Part shown: one piece after another, positions 8,784 to 21,157 of the stretch
How the letters are laid out: every line of letters begins with the position of its first letter
Position numbering within the stretch: the stretch's first letter is position 1
Assembly: GCF_026210795.1 (NCBI RefSeq)
Contig: NC_089458.1
Location: forward strand, 124,001 to 188,000
Length of the DNA stretch: 64,000 bases
Origin: Rhizophagus irregularis
Lineage: Eukaryota > Glomeromycota > Glomeromycetes > Glomerales > Glomeraceae
Reading direction: 5' to 3'
Notes under the pieces: generated by a model
What the model saw: the letters and a program-made list of their open reading frames with translations, nothing else
Databases searched by the model: none
Told to the model about the DNA's origin: nothing
Program-made: the position numbers and the translations under genes

Positions 8784-11365
8784 TTATATGTTTTCTTTGT
8801 CATTGCAAATCTCGTCTTCTAAGTTAGGCTTATTTTTCAAAGGATAATTGCGTGAATCATGATACCATGACTTACATAACGAACATTGCCTTTTATTCCT
8901 CTTTTTTAACCCTTCTGCAGGTTCATCACAATGATTTGACTTAGCATATTTCATGGTATTGTTTTCAATTGCTGATAAATATCTTTTATTTGATGGACGA
9001 CCTTTACCCTTATGTTATAGTGGATTTGAAATCATAGAAGTATTAATTTCTTGATTTGTATTTTGTTCAATATCGTCTAAATTTTCATTTCGTGTAAAAA
9101 GTACAAGTTTTTGCTATTCTATAAATCTTTGCAGAAGATCTTCAAAAATTTCACCAGAATTGTTTATGATTGCTAGATTTATAACTTTCTTACATAGCCC
9201 AAATCTATGTCCATAAAATGCTTTTTTTGAATTTTTAACAGGTGAAGCATAAACATTTTGTCCACGAATATTTTTTAATGCTTGAAAAGTTTCAGTTGAA
9301 AGTAATTCTTCTTTATTTTGAATTATACAAATAGATGATTCTTGCATTTCATTCATCAATATGAGACCTTCTTTAGAATACCAACGTGATGGTATTAATT
9401 TTATATTAAATAGTGCCTTTTTAGAATAAAACATCACGGCAAAAAAATGCCTACAAACAAAACCAGCGTAGATCAAATGGAGACATGTGCAATAATATGA
9501 ACCATCACCAAGTAATACAATAAACTGTGAATGATTTGTTGTAGATTGAAGATGTTTCACTTCCCAGATTTCATCGATATAACTCCCAAAACAATCTTCT
9601 AAAGCCATATCAAGTAAAGTCTGCGGTTCTTCATAATCATCCTCTATAAAACCAACATCATGCTGATTTGATTTCTAAATTGATGATATAATGATGTTTT
9701 AGTTATTAATCAGTAAATTAAAGTGGTAAATAGTAGAACAAAATTGATTACCTGCTGAATAACATTTCTACTATCCTGTAATACTACTCTATAAAGTAGG
9801 CTCTCTAATATTTGTTTTCACTGTAAAGCCAATGAATTTGACGTAAGAAATCTCTTACAAACATCATTAATATCTTTAAAAATGGTATTAGAAACATGAG
9901 GAAGTCCTGCTAAAGGATTTATATTACAGAATTCTTGCAATTTTGCATATTTGACTTCGTCCTTTAGTCGTAATTCAATTCCTGTATGAAGTTGACATAA
10001 TGAACTTCCTGAATTTGCTTCCAGTTTTATAACTTGATTCATGCTTTCAACACGTTGTGTTGAATGAGTATTTGCTGAAAAAGTGCATTTGGTGAATGCA
10101 TATGCCCAACATTCTTTAGTTAGATATAATACACGTTCAAAATAACTTTGAACTTCTGGATATTTGTTCATTAGCTCCAGCCACCAAATATTAAAATCTA
10201 AAACCATAAATGAATTACGCATAGCATAAAAGTCTGTAATGAAAGAATTCCATTCATTGCGAAGCTTCTTTTTAAGTTTTTTAACCAAATTTTGTCAAAT
10301 ATGAAAAGCACAATATCATACAATTGTATTAGGATATTGATTGGCTATTGCAACCTGCATTGCAGGATCCGCATCAGTGAAAAGTATGACTGACTAAAGA
10401 CCTCCTGTAGCATTCTTCGTTTATTCTAAAATCCATTCATATGTTGATATTGTTTCATCACAAATTACAGCTGTTGCTACTATTCGATTTCGATGATCAG
10501 AATCAATTACAATAAAAACACTTAAAGGCATCAAATATTTGTTTATTTTACATGTGTTGTCATTTATAATGACATCGTGAAATCTTTTCCAAAACCTTTT
10601 TTGATCAGGTGACATCCAAAAAATTTTGGTAAGCCTATTATCAATGCCTTCGAAATCTACTTTAAAATACCAATTAGGATCTTCCTGCTGTAATTTTATC
10701 AGACGATTAAGCAAAGTTATAGCATCATTTTTTATTTGAGCACTGTCCTTGAATTTTCTTATTGCATCATAAAGACTTTGACGATAGATATCTTGATTAG
10801 GAAACTTATTACGCAAGATTCTTTTCAAAACAGTAGCACCTAAATGACATTCTTGAACATAAAATCGAATTTCTTTTATAATATTATCAGGGATTTTATG
10901 AGATGATTGAGTAAATTGTTGAAGATCTTTATTAATATTCATTACATGATTGTGTTCTTCAATAAATTTGTTAACAAAAACCAAATTTGGACATTTACGA
11001 TATGAGGCATTTAGTGTAAAATTACACTTAATACAAGCTGACTTTTTGTCTTGATTTTGTGTGGGATCTAATTTTTTTTTTGCTTCGTACTTGCCACCAT
11101 GTCTGCATTTATATGTTTTTCGTGACCAAACACCTTCTTCTTTTTCAGCTCGAACAATCTTTGTTTCAAATTCCAATTGAGTAGAGTACTGGTTCAAACA
11201 TTGTTCAAGTACTTCAAAGGAAGTAAATGATTGTCTATTGTAAAGAATTTTTAAGCAGCTGTCTTCAGGTTTATCATCAAAGCACTATTTTCAGATAAAT
11301 TATCATTAATCTCAATAAAGGAGTCATCAAATACATTTTCATCAAGAGTAAGGTCAATTATCTAA
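8784..11365 (-). pseudogene. MULE transposase, FAR1-type, broken
   Basis: Order on the minus strand: an N-terminal FAR1-like zinc domain (CRHGG ... CIKCNF ... HNHVMN), then the MULE DDE core with first Asp in IINDNTCKINKY, second Asp in LFTDADPAM and Glu in STQRVESMNQ. Then comes a SWIM zinc finger CTCLHLIYAGFVCRHF and a C-terminal CxxC-type knuckle (RQCSLCKSWYH) close to the stop at 8784. Several stops and frame breaks occur: after YEWILE (10421), before the block starting at 10288, near 9818 and near 9114. One break at about 9680-9750 looks like a real intron. The enzyme would cut and paste elements in the nucleus, but this copy is dead. Confidence 0.8.
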
Positions 11366-11419
11366 AAAATATAAAAAGAATGATAAAAAAATGTAAATTT
11401 GTAAGTACGATTTCAATGG

Positions 11420-11705
11420 AAATTATTATAAACCAATTTTTCTCAACCCTAACCCTAAGTAATCTAAGTCAACGTTAATTTCAAAGGAATGAATTACTAT
11501 AAACCAACTTTTCCTAACCCTAACCCTAAGTAACTCTAAGTCAACGTTAATTTCAAAGGAATGAATTATTATAAACCAACTTTTCCTAACACTAACCCTA
11601 ATTAACTCTAAGTCAATGTTAATTTCAAGGAATGAATTATTTATTATAAACCAACTTTCCCTAACTCTAACCTTAAGTAACTCTAGATTAACGTTAACAT
11701 CAAAG
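11420..11705. repeat. Four-copy 71-bp tandem repeat with CCCTAA motifs
   Basis: The unit AACCCTAACCCTAAGTAA ... TCAACGTTAATTTC ... AATGAATTA ... TATAAACCAAC recurs about every 71 bases with increasing divergence to the right. Each unit begins with two CCCTAA copies, the complement of the common TTAGGG telomere repeat. It sits inside the right part of the MULE. Confidence 0.75.
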
Positions 11706-12160
11706 TTAATGACAACCTACCTCAGACATTTTTAAATCGGCTTTCTTCAATTTATAATAAAGTCGTGTAAAGAGTAAAATTAATGAAAAAAAAAATATTT
11801 TATTTAAAGAAGAGGAAGTATTTAGTTAATAATTTCAAATAAAAAGAAACAAATTGTTATTAAGAAGAGTGGAAAATTGATTTTGTAGGAATTGAAATTA
11901 TATCATTATGATTGCAAAAATACGTGATCTAATAATATATCATGTGATAATTTGAGGAGGATACTAATATCCCCCGGTGTAGTGTACATATTTACTATAT
12001 TTATTATATTAGTTATATTTATTATATTAGTTATATTTCTTATATTTATTATTATATCTATTATATTTATTATATCTGTATATGTAGTAACTTTTATATA
12101 AATAACGTTGGTATTTTCCTTCGTTATAAGTTAAGTTCGAATTAGTTCACCTTAGTTCTA

Positions 12161-12593
12161 AGGTTGCCTGCCGAAACTAAAAAGGAAATTCCGAAAGGTT
12201 TCGGCCAATCAAATCAAATGCCGAAAATGCCGAAATTAGGCCGAAACTCGGTCTTAATTTTGGCCAAAATTAAAATTCGGCCGAAATTATGATATTGTGT
12301 CACGTGACGTTACACAAATTTCCAAAAAAGGAAATTTTGGTTCCCAGTAAAATCGGAGAAATCGGTTTCACGAAGGTTACACAAATATCCATAAATGGAA
12401 ATTTACGTGTCGATCATTATTCCGGCCAGAATTATAGTATTAATGTTGGCCAATAATTTCGGACAAATTTCGGCCTTTCGGTAAAAGTTTCGGCATTGTA
12501 TAATTTCGGCAAATTTACTTTTAATTGCCTAAACTTTCGGTTTTAAAAAAGTTTCGGCCTTAGCCTAAACTACTTGATTTCGGCAAGCAACCT
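12161..12593. mobile_element. MITE with AGGTTGC ends and TA duplication
   Basis: AGGTTGCCTGCCGAAA at 12161 pairs with TTTCGGCAAGCAACCT ending 12593. Both sides are flanked by TA. The interior is rich in repeated GGCCGAAATT / TTTCGGCC blocks and contains an inner foldback around CGTTACACAAAT. There is no ORF. Terminal repeats plus a TA duplication fit a Tc1/mariner-type MITE of 433 bp. Confidence 0.65.
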
Positions 12594-12753
12594 TACTTAG
12601 TTCCTATTAGTTCTTATTCTTGTAATTATAAAGTTCTATAATAAAGTATAAAGTTTTACACTATAAACGAACTCCCTATTTTAAACGTATCTTGTTTGAT
12701 TGGATTTCAGTTATAGTTAAACATACTTAATCTCCCTGACTGCAAATCATAGT

Positions 12754-15700
12754 TAGGCTGAACCAATTTGATTATCTGTTTTACATTAGTTGTTTATAAA
12801 AATTCAGGGGAGGGGGGGAGGTCAAATAAAAAAAAAATTTTATGAAACCACGTGACTTTTATATATAAGTCACATGCAACCAATTTATTATTATTATTAT
12901 TATTATTGTATAACGAAAAAAAAACTAATCAACATGATTGACCTTTTGCTTTTTCCTACTATTAACCTTATTTTCCAACCGTTTATAAAATGTTTTCCCA
13001 TTTTCATTACAACTACTACATAATGGATATACTAACTTAAAATTTTCTTGTAAATTTTGAGGCACAGTTACAAAGTCATTATTCGCACCACACCAATAGC
13101 AGATAGGAATATTTCCTGCTTTTTTTGAGGTATAATAAAGCAATTCAATAGGCGAATCACAGGAAATTTGAACTCTAACAAAAACCTTTTGTGCTAAACT
13201 ATGATCATCCGGAAAATTGGGGATCCACAGGAATATGTGTAAGTTTGTAGTGCAGATTCTAAATCTTGTTTTTCTTGTTCTGTTAATTTTAATTCACTAT
13301 AAAGGCATCGTGTTTTTCCACATGACTTACATTTTATATAACCCCTGATTTTGGCAGAAATAAGGATATTACTTGGTGCCAGCTCAGCTTTAGAATTTAA
13401 ATTAATTAAAGAAGGACGGAATTTTTCTGTTGTAAATTTGCCATATAAATTTGCAAATGTTTCATAACGATCAGGATTATCTATTTAAAAAGTAATATTT
13501 TAATAATATTTTAGTAATATTTTATTGTTGAATATAAAATATCACAAAGAATACTCTTTGGATGGTACTGGATCAGGCAAAAAATATAAATTTCTTTGAA
13601 AAGACATCAATTGGCATTCTGATGGGATAACAAACTTCGCAGGAAGGTTGATTACATTTTTTAATCTAAAAAATCTGAAAATATAAATATTTAAAATAAA
13701 ACATTTTACATAAGGTAATTTATTACCTGAAATGAATATGCTCTTTCTTGACAATGAGTTTTAATAAATTCTACTAGAAGCTTATGTTTTCGCAATTGTT
13801 GTTGAGTAGTTTCATCTTTAGTCAATGTGGAATCAATTCGCAATATGTTCTTAGTTTATGTAATAAATAAATTAAAAGTTATTAAAATAAAATATAAAAT
13901 ATCAGCCTGATTTAATTTATAAAAAAAATATTACCTTAAACATCTTGTTAATTTCCAAATTAGATGCAGGATTTTCTGTTTCAAATGCTTCATTTTTCCA
14001 AACCAAATGTTCTGTACGTTCACAAAGCAATTTTTGAACTGTTACAATACATTTTTCTAATTCTGATTTTAAGCATGGATTCTCTTTTGCTTTTCCTCGT
14101 ATATCTTCTAATGTCTTTAGAGTTTCAAATTCATCTTCATATTCCTCGGGCATTTGTTCTCTCTTTATAGCAACACCTTGAAGCCCATAATTTATTACAC
14201 TCATAATTCTTTCTGCGGGATTACACCAGCTGTGATGTGGAGCTGTTCTAACTGCAATTAGCATATTAAAATTACCTGCTAAAAACAAACATATTAGCGC
14301 TACGAGCAGATCCAAAAGTACATCTGTGATCAGGACCCGTCAGTATAAAGTGATAATATTGAAGGCAAGGGTTGGTTATGATACTGATGATTTATGAGAT
14401 TAAAAAATTCTGTTGAATGCCTTAATGCGCTACTTGGTTGAAATACGGCATCTTTAAAGCTGACACACACTTTTCCATCATAAAAAGATTCAGATATATC
14501 ACATGGTATATTAATAAATAAAGTAACAGATGGCGTTAATGACAACTTTGTGAAGTCATGATCTGCAGCTGTGATTTCTCCTTCGGCTGGTGCTAAAGTC
14601 TTTTTATTACGAATACCTGTAGATACTGGTACACCCTCACCAATAGGCACTTTATGTTTATCGTCTGCTAAGATAAACATGCATAATCTCGATATTTGAT
14701 ATTGAATTCACATTCATATTTAAATAAAGTGCGACAATAATGTTCATCTTCACTGGATTTTCATAATAATCGTGATTGCACCTTGTATTTTACATTAAAA
14801 CGCCCAGTATATTGTAAAGCCTTGGTAGTATATGCGTTAGATGGTGCAAAATTCAATCTTATCCACTCTTCTGATGGAATAAAGATATCACTTGGTAGAG
14901 GAGGTCCTTGATATATTGCATTTAAGCGAGTAATGATTCTATCTCGCAACTCTCGAATAGATATAGCATATGGAATATATAGAGTAGCACCTGTCCGACG
15001 TTCATTAACAACTGTATTATTGTGCTAAAATATAAATAAAAAAATAATTAATTTTATTATTAGGAATATTAGAATTTAGAAATACAAATTGGAAATTATT
15101 TAATAACCTCATTAAAATATCTGTTAAGTTCATCCCAAAATATATCAAATTTTGATCCTTGAAATCCATTATTAGTCCTTAAATCGATTATTATAGAAAG
15201 ATCTTCCAATAACATCATAAGACGTAATCTTTCTTCCATCTCTTTGCTTATTTTATCATTTGCCAATGAAGCATCACCAGTTAGATCATGATATAGCATT
15301 CTAAGTACTGGTTTTGAAAGATTGCGAACTAGAAAATACTAAAAAAAATTTTGTTGAGTTTTTAATTAACAAAAAATTTTATTGTAAATTGATCATGTTT
15401 ACCATACCTTTTGAAATATGTTTTTTCTCATTTGTCTTGTACAATATACTGGTATTATATCATTAATGCGAATGATCATCTGCGCTTTAAGAGTTTCATA
15501 ATCTTCATTAATTTCGTTGGTATCAGGTTCTCTCCATATAAAATTTAGTATCCCAAGATAATTACCATGAGGATATCTAAAAAATAATATTTTTAGTAAA
15601 ATAATTTTTTGTAATATAAATTATTCACACGCCAACATGCAATTCTTAAATTATAATTTTCTTAAATTTTTAAAAATAAATAAACTTTACCTATATAATC

Positions 15701-16976
15701 CCGTAAGTACAGATAATTGAATATTATGAATAAAATCATGCTTTTTTATAGGATCATCTGGTACATATAAATTGAGATCAATAAAATCAAATAATTCTCT
15801 GTTCGTGAGATCAGAATCTAAACTATGATATCTTGAATCAATCTCCCTTTCATCACATTTAGAAATAAGCCGAACATTACAGTTAGTAGATGGTTCACGT
15901 GCTGGATTTTCACTTTCATGAAGGGCTTTCATATTGTTATTAGTATTATCAAGATGATCAAAATATTTCTTCATCATGGATGTAAGTTCGAAAACATTTA
16001 ATACAACTTCTTGCCAAAAATCTTTAGATGCCCAAGGTTCAGCTAAAGAAAGCTCTATAGAATTAGCTAATTGAAAAAGTTCTAGGCGTGTAAGTTGTGA
16101 TTTTTTTTTCTTCATTCTTTGATAGTATTCATTATAAACTCCATTTTGCTGATATACTGGAAGAGAGCTAAATAATAATGGAAGATGGCATCCTCTTGAA
16201 CGTAATTTTTCTAAGTGTGGGTCTATATACCATATAGCCTTAGTTAAACGTTCAATAAATTTTTTTCCACAAGTGTTGTGATCATTTCCAGGCCAACCAA
16301 CACACATACTCTGAAAAAGTTGAATAATATGATTATATAATAATATATCGCGTATATCTTCACGTTTTTGTGCTGGAAGTTGATATCTAAAATCCATTAA
16401 CCTTGTAAAGGCATTAAGGATATGTATTTGTGATAAAGGTACAACAAAATCACACAGAAGAAGGATATACTTGAGATATATAAATTCCAATGTTTTCATT
16501 AGTAAAAGTTTACCTTGTAACCCTTCTTGCACTGGTACCCAAGGCCCAGTTTCTGTTTTTCTAACTTCCACACGCACATTTTGGTGAAAGTAGTTTCCAG
16601 AAAAAACTGAATCAAATAAGGTTGAAAATAAACTGCTTTCTTCTACTTCTTTTACTAAAGGTCCAGTTATAATTTTAGCATCCTCATTTACTTGAACAAT
16701 TATAAACATTTTTTTATACAATGTTGTGTCATGTAAAACAAAACGCCAAGTGGATATTTTGAAAAACGCGACGTGCATTTTTGCATTTTTTGCATTTTTG
16801 TTAACAAAGAAAATTAAAGTTTAAGCAATATGAAGATCAATGAATATATCATATGATATTACAAATGCTTTTTATTGGCTGAAATTTTTGATCACATGAG
16901 TATTTTTTTTTCAATTTTTTAAGAAATTCGGGGAGGGGGGAAATGTAAAACAGGTAATTAAATTGGTTTAGCCTTA
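12754..16976 (-). mobile_element. TIR transposon with unnamed DDE-type transposase
   Basis: Inverted ends of about 35 bases are seen. TTAGGCTGAACCAATTTGAT then CTGTTTTACATT lies at the left. The right end reads on the minus strand TAAGGCTAAACCAATTTAAT then CTGTTTTACATT. Just inside each end is a G-rich run (GGGGAGGGGGG) close to AT-rich sequence; unlike the ends, these G-runs lie in the same orientation. The only coding content is the pseudogene at 12925-16778. No clear target duplication was found. Confidence 0.6.
12925..16778 (-). pseudogene. Putative DDE transposase, multi-exon, broken
   Basis: A long minus-strand gene of at least seven exons. The first exon is 363 residues (15687-16778), followed by blocks at about 15400-15580, 15096-15340, 14761-15020, 14330-14680, 13917-14315, 13542-13754, 13200-13490 and 12925-13143. 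A DDE-like triad can be traced: ILADDKHKVPIGEG, then YTDG just before a PDHR-like block, then the Glu of NPAERIMS. A conserved DHDF ... KDAVFQPSSALRH stretch lies between. The tail has cysteine pairs (CKSCGKTRC; CYWCG ... CSSC) like zinc ribbons. At least two frameshifts (near 14685 and 14332) and one TGA (14760) break it. The family is widespread in fungi and invertebrates from memory, but I know no accepted name. Confidence 0.6.
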
Positions 16977-17005
16977 ATCTATTCAACGTACCAAATCAGT
17001 TAACA

Positions 17006-17100
17006 CCGTTCCTTTTTTTTATAGGTTCAGATGAACTTCTGACGAATGGAAAACCAAGATTTGTAAGTACGAGTACAAATCTTGGTTTTCTTCTTTGCTG
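17006..17100 (+). repeat. Dispersed exon/intron-like module
   Basis: A pyrimidine tract and TATAG precede a 38-base block (17025-17062) ending CCAAGATTT, then GTAAGTACGAGTACAAATC completes a palindrome. This is the plus-strand relative of the 4660-6470 array. Confidence 0.6.
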
Positions 17101-18050
17101 AAACCTCTAATTTTTTTAAAATATTTTTATAATATAGTTATATAATAGTATGATATAATAACAATATTAAAACAATAAAAATAAAGATAATTTAAAAAAC
17201 GGTGTCAAAATAAAATGCTTAAACAACATAAAAACAATATGATAAAAAGAATAATGAAAAAAAATTATTATTTTATGTTAATTGCAATACTAATACAATA
17301 CTAATATAATACTAATACAATACTTTTGTAAATTGTTATTTATAAAATATTGTATAAATATATATATATTTTTTACAATATCTTTATAATATTATTTTAT
17401 GATATTTTTTTTTGTCCGTCCAATTTTTTCTCAGATCACAGATCAGTCACGAATAGTATTATAAAAATAATTATCATATGGGCATTATACGATCTTTTTT
17501 TTAAAAAATCAATAATGATTACCGCTTCCATATTTTTTTTTTAACTTTTGTAAATTGTGGCAAATTCGGTATAATTAATCTTGGAGGCAAAACATTATTA
17601 CTTGGACAAAAAAAAATGGAATAAAAACTTTATTAAGGACGTCAATGATTTGAACCAATAAGTTAAAAGTCATTAAAGTTATTAATAAATTTACAAATTT
17701 ATATTAATGAACTTTTCTTTATTACAAACGATCTTTAATATACAAAGTGCGAAAAAAAATTTATTTTATGGAGTATCCTGTAAAAAATGTTGTTGTTCTG
17801 TGTTTTAAATTCCAAGGTACGTAATGAATGAATTTATTTATTTCCATATTTTTTTCCATGAATGTATCATTTTCACTAAAAATTTTTTATAGAGTGGTAA
17901 CCGCAATTGCGATTTATCTTTATGAAAATTATAATTCTGAAGAAAAATTACCAAAGAATGATCCTAAATTGAGAAATCAAGTTATTCAAGTTATTCAAGT
18001 TATTCAATGGGTAAATATTTTATTCGCACAAAAAATTTGATTAAAATGAG
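17101..18050. other. AT-rich region with one possible exon
   Basis: Mostly simple sequence. At 17893-18009 a stretch after TTTTTTATAG reads as a plausible peptide (VVTAIAIYLYENYNSEEKLP, followed by a VIQ triplet repeat) and runs towards the modules at 18055. It may be an exon of a decayed gene that contains the modules. Function unknown. Confidence 0.3.
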
Positions 18051-18054
18051 AAAT

Positions 18055-18245
18055 GAACTATGGGCTTCTAACGAATGGAGAACCAAGATTCATAAGAATC
18101 TTGGTTTTTATTTATTTTTATTATTATAGAACGGTTTACTAACCGTTCTTTTCTTTTTTATAGGTTCAGTATCTCAGAAAGGCTTCTGAAGAATGGAAAA
18201 ATCTAAAGTTTCGTAAGTATGAGTACGAATCTTTTGGGGTTTTTT
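18055..18245 (+). repeat. Two consecutive exon/intron-like modules
   Basis: The first module has the exon-like block ATGGGCTTCTAACGAATGG and a mutated donor (ATAAG) inside the palindrome. Then the AACGGTTTACTAACCGTT repeat, a pyrimidine tract and TATAG follow. A second block (GTTCAGTATCTCAG...) ends before GTAAGTATGAGTACGAATC. This is the same family as the main array, here in the plus orientation. Confidence 0.65.
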
Positions 18246-18635
18246 TATTTTTTAATATTATAAGAATGTGTAAAAAATATAAATTTCCCTTCATAAAAAA
18301 TTTTTATTACATAAATAAGATTCTAATACTGTAATTGAGCGTTCTATATTGAAAAGCATTTGGAAGTGAAAGAATAAGGTGGCTCGTTTTGAAGATTCTG
18401 AAGACTAATTAATTTGATTAAAGTAGAAATTTGATTCATTTGTTTTTCATTTTATTTTTCTGTAATACTAAAATTTTTTATTTATTTATTAATACTTAAG
18501 AAAAACTAAAATTGGATTTGCATTTTTACAATAAAATGTCGCAACTAACAATAAAAATATTATTTACTATTCTACTTATTGCGCTTTTCAAAATTGTGCT
18601 ACCCCCTGCAGGTCATCTAATAAAAAAGATTATGA
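18246..18635. other. AT-rich spacer
   Basis: No gene or repeat family recognised. Confidence 0.45.
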
Positions 18636-18639
18636 GATT

Positions 18640-18790
18640 ATGATTATAGGACGATTACTGGACAAAAACTGGACAATTTTGTCTGGTAATTGTCCTGTAA
18701 TTGTCCTATAATCGTCCTATAATCATAATCACTCAGTAATTGTCCAGTAATTGTCCAGTTATTATCCTGTAATCATAATCATCAAGTAAT
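18640..18790. repeat. Foldback cluster of ATTGTCC repeats
   Basis: GATTATGATTATAGGACGAT and its complement recur with short units TAATTGTCC / GGACAATT on both strands, forming nested hairpins. It is a small MITE-like structure with no ORF. Confidence 0.55.
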
Positions 18791-19142
18791 TATAACGTAT
18801 ACAGAATTCTGAAAACTGCGATAAAATATATTACATTATTATTTACATTAAATTTTACATTAAAATATAAAAACATTATTTCCTATTTACTGTATTAAAA
18901 ATAAACCAAAAATACTTTCTAGCGTATTATGGGAAGAATCAGCAATAAAACAACATAATATAGAGTTAATAAAATTGATCTATAACAAAATATTTGAAAA
19001 CCCGAATAATAATATTCACTTATTATCACTGTAATGTAAAAATATGCCACATTCAACCCAAAATATATTTTTTTAAAAGAAATACAACGTTTGATGTCTT
19101 AATAATGAAGCTGTGAGGGGGGATACGTATTTATAAAACAGT

Positions 19143-20350
19143 CTAATAATCAAAACTAAAATCCATCTCATTTGGTTGTTGAATTTCAACGCCATTATTC
19201 TCATATGCTTGTTTGATACTTTGAACCCGATCGTATACTGAAGACATTTTAAATTACTTATATCTGTTGTCCGCCTCATTATATGAGATTATTTCATTAC
19301 TTACTACAATTTCAAACCAGATTTCGAAATTCTGGCATCCATTGATAGTACTGGTAAAAAAACAAGGCGTAAGGGTGTTAATAGCATCTAGCACGTTCCA
19401 CTTAGTTCTAATGGCATTTAGAACTCTTTCAATGCGAAATCCTCATTGTAAATTTAATGTTAAATCCTTTTCATTTAATTGTCCATTACTCCTCTTTAAA
19501 ATTTTTTTTGTAACTTGGGATTTAATAGTTTGACCTTGCTTATGAGGTTTTAATGCACAAAGTAATTCCAATGTTCTGTAAGATTGCACCATGGAAACAA
19601 GAAATCTGAGCTGATATCTCTGAGCAACTTCTTGAGAAATTGAGTCCTTTATCAAACTATTGATTGAATGCCAGACGTGAGCTGATAAACTATTAATAGC
19701 TGCTTTCAACATAGAAATTCTTTTGCCTTCATTGACAGATAAAAATAATTGTAATGAATAGCTTGGCGTATTTAATATAGCTTCTACAGATGTTTGTCTG
19801 TCTGAAAGGTATCCAAAATCATTATTAGTCACAATTTCAATAATGGATATTGGTGTGCCAGAAGGAGTCCTTTTAGTTTTATACAAATCTACTGAAAGAG
19901 CACCCTTAAAAGTAGAAAATTTGTCCTTATGATTAATAAAATTTAAGTAATCAATAAGTCGATTCCTATAATTCCCAGAATGTTTAAATATTAAATTATC
20001 TCTTATTAGAGGATTTTCAGGTAGTTTTTCGATACATCAGCAGTTTAACAAATTTGTCAAAATATTCAACTCTTATTCTGAGATCTCTAGCTTTTTGTCT
20101 TTCTGAACCTATCTGACTAAAATTGTATGTAATTGAAATCTCGTTAACTTTCGTCTCTACAATTCTAAGATCACTAACTGATCGAATGTGCAAAATTCCA
20201 TCTGATTTCGTATATTACATCAACCCGGTTTCAACGTTCATTGTAAATGACTTAATATTAGTTTCTTTTAGTATGCTCCAGAGTGCGAACAAGACGTTGA
20301 ATACATTTGTATTCAACTTATCAGTAACTGTTTCCGCAAGTTTAGCATTA
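19143..20350 (-). pseudogene. Decayed ORF of unknown family
   Basis: The best block (19443-19886) encodes 147 residues including NNDFGYLSDRQTSVEAI and a leucine-rich helical region. Upstream sequence to about 20350 continues with sensible protein (NAKLAETVTDKLNTNVFNVL; ITYNFSQIGSERQKARDLRI) but has a TAA near 20217 and a frameshift near 20030. Downstream, a stop at 19443 is followed by readable sequence to 19143 (RVLNAIRTKWNVLDAINTLT). No domain is recognised and no transposon ends were found around it. Confidence 0.4.
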
Positions 20351-20416
20351 TCTAAAATTTAACAAATTATTAATGACCCAACTGAGTAAAATCTTTAATA
20401 CTAATATTATATATAC

Positions 20417-21056
20417 TGTTATCCTGTCAACGATTAAAGCCGACTGAAAAACTTTAACGCTTTAACAGGTTAACTGGAGTTTAACTTAATAGGAGAGTCT
20501 TAAGTTGATCACAAATAATCACGTGAAATAACATTGTTAAAGAAAATAGGTTTTTATTAAAATAATGTAAAATTTTAGATATAACGAAAAATATAGATAA
20601 TCTCTTGGTTGTGAAATTAACTATCTTGAATTATACTACTGGGAATAATACTCTTTTCATATAACTCAAAAACTACAATACAATTCTTAACTAATTAACT
20701 GACCTCCTCCTACTTGGTAAAATCCTATCACTATTTATAATAAAATAAAAATCAAGAATATTTGATAAAATAAATAAATCAAATATAAAAAATAAATAAA
20801 ATAAATAAAATAAAATAAATAAATAAAATAAATAAAATAAAATAAATAAATAAAATAAAATAAATATATCAAATAAATAATATATAACAAATAAAATAAA
20901 TAAAATTAATAAAATAAATAAATCAAATATATCAGATTTATCAGATTTATCAAATAAATCAAGAAAATCAAGAAAATCGAAAAAATCAAGGGATCTACCA
21001 AATGATCTACAAAATTGATCTACATAAAATTACTGCATCACATTTCTATTTTAACA
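20417..21056 (-). mobile_element. Solo or truncated LTR
   Basis: On the minus strand the segment begins TGTTAAAATAG and ends CAGGATAACA, i.e. TGTTA...TAACA termini. Just outside the start lies AAGGGGGAAAG, which looks like a polypurine tract preceding a 3' LTR. It is 640 bp. The middle is an (AATAAATAAAAT)n run at about 20740-20945. No second LTR or internal coding region is visible, and no target duplication was identified. Confidence 0.45.
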
Positions 21057-21157
21057 CTTTCCCCCTTAAAGAACGAACTCCTGTGAGTCTTTAAATTTCC
21101 AATACCAATTGCTTAATTTCATTTTGTTTTAAAGATCTTATCAAATTAACAGTAGTA

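Larger units (their letters stand above)
8395..11978 (-). mobile_element. Decayed Mutator-like (MULE) DNA transposon
   Basis: Ends are imperfect inverted repeats. CCCGGATATCAGTATTCTCC at 8395 matches the complement of AGGAGGATACTAATATCCCC ending near 11976, and an ATCA-ATGTGAT-like block lies inside each. It encloses the MULE transposase remnant at 8784-11365. I could not find the 9-bp duplication expected for MULEs, so the exact ends are uncertain. Confidence 0.55.

Noticed and set aside
18820-19060. Possible gene start upstream of the 19143 ORF
   Set aside because: Only AT-rich sequence without codon structure was seen.
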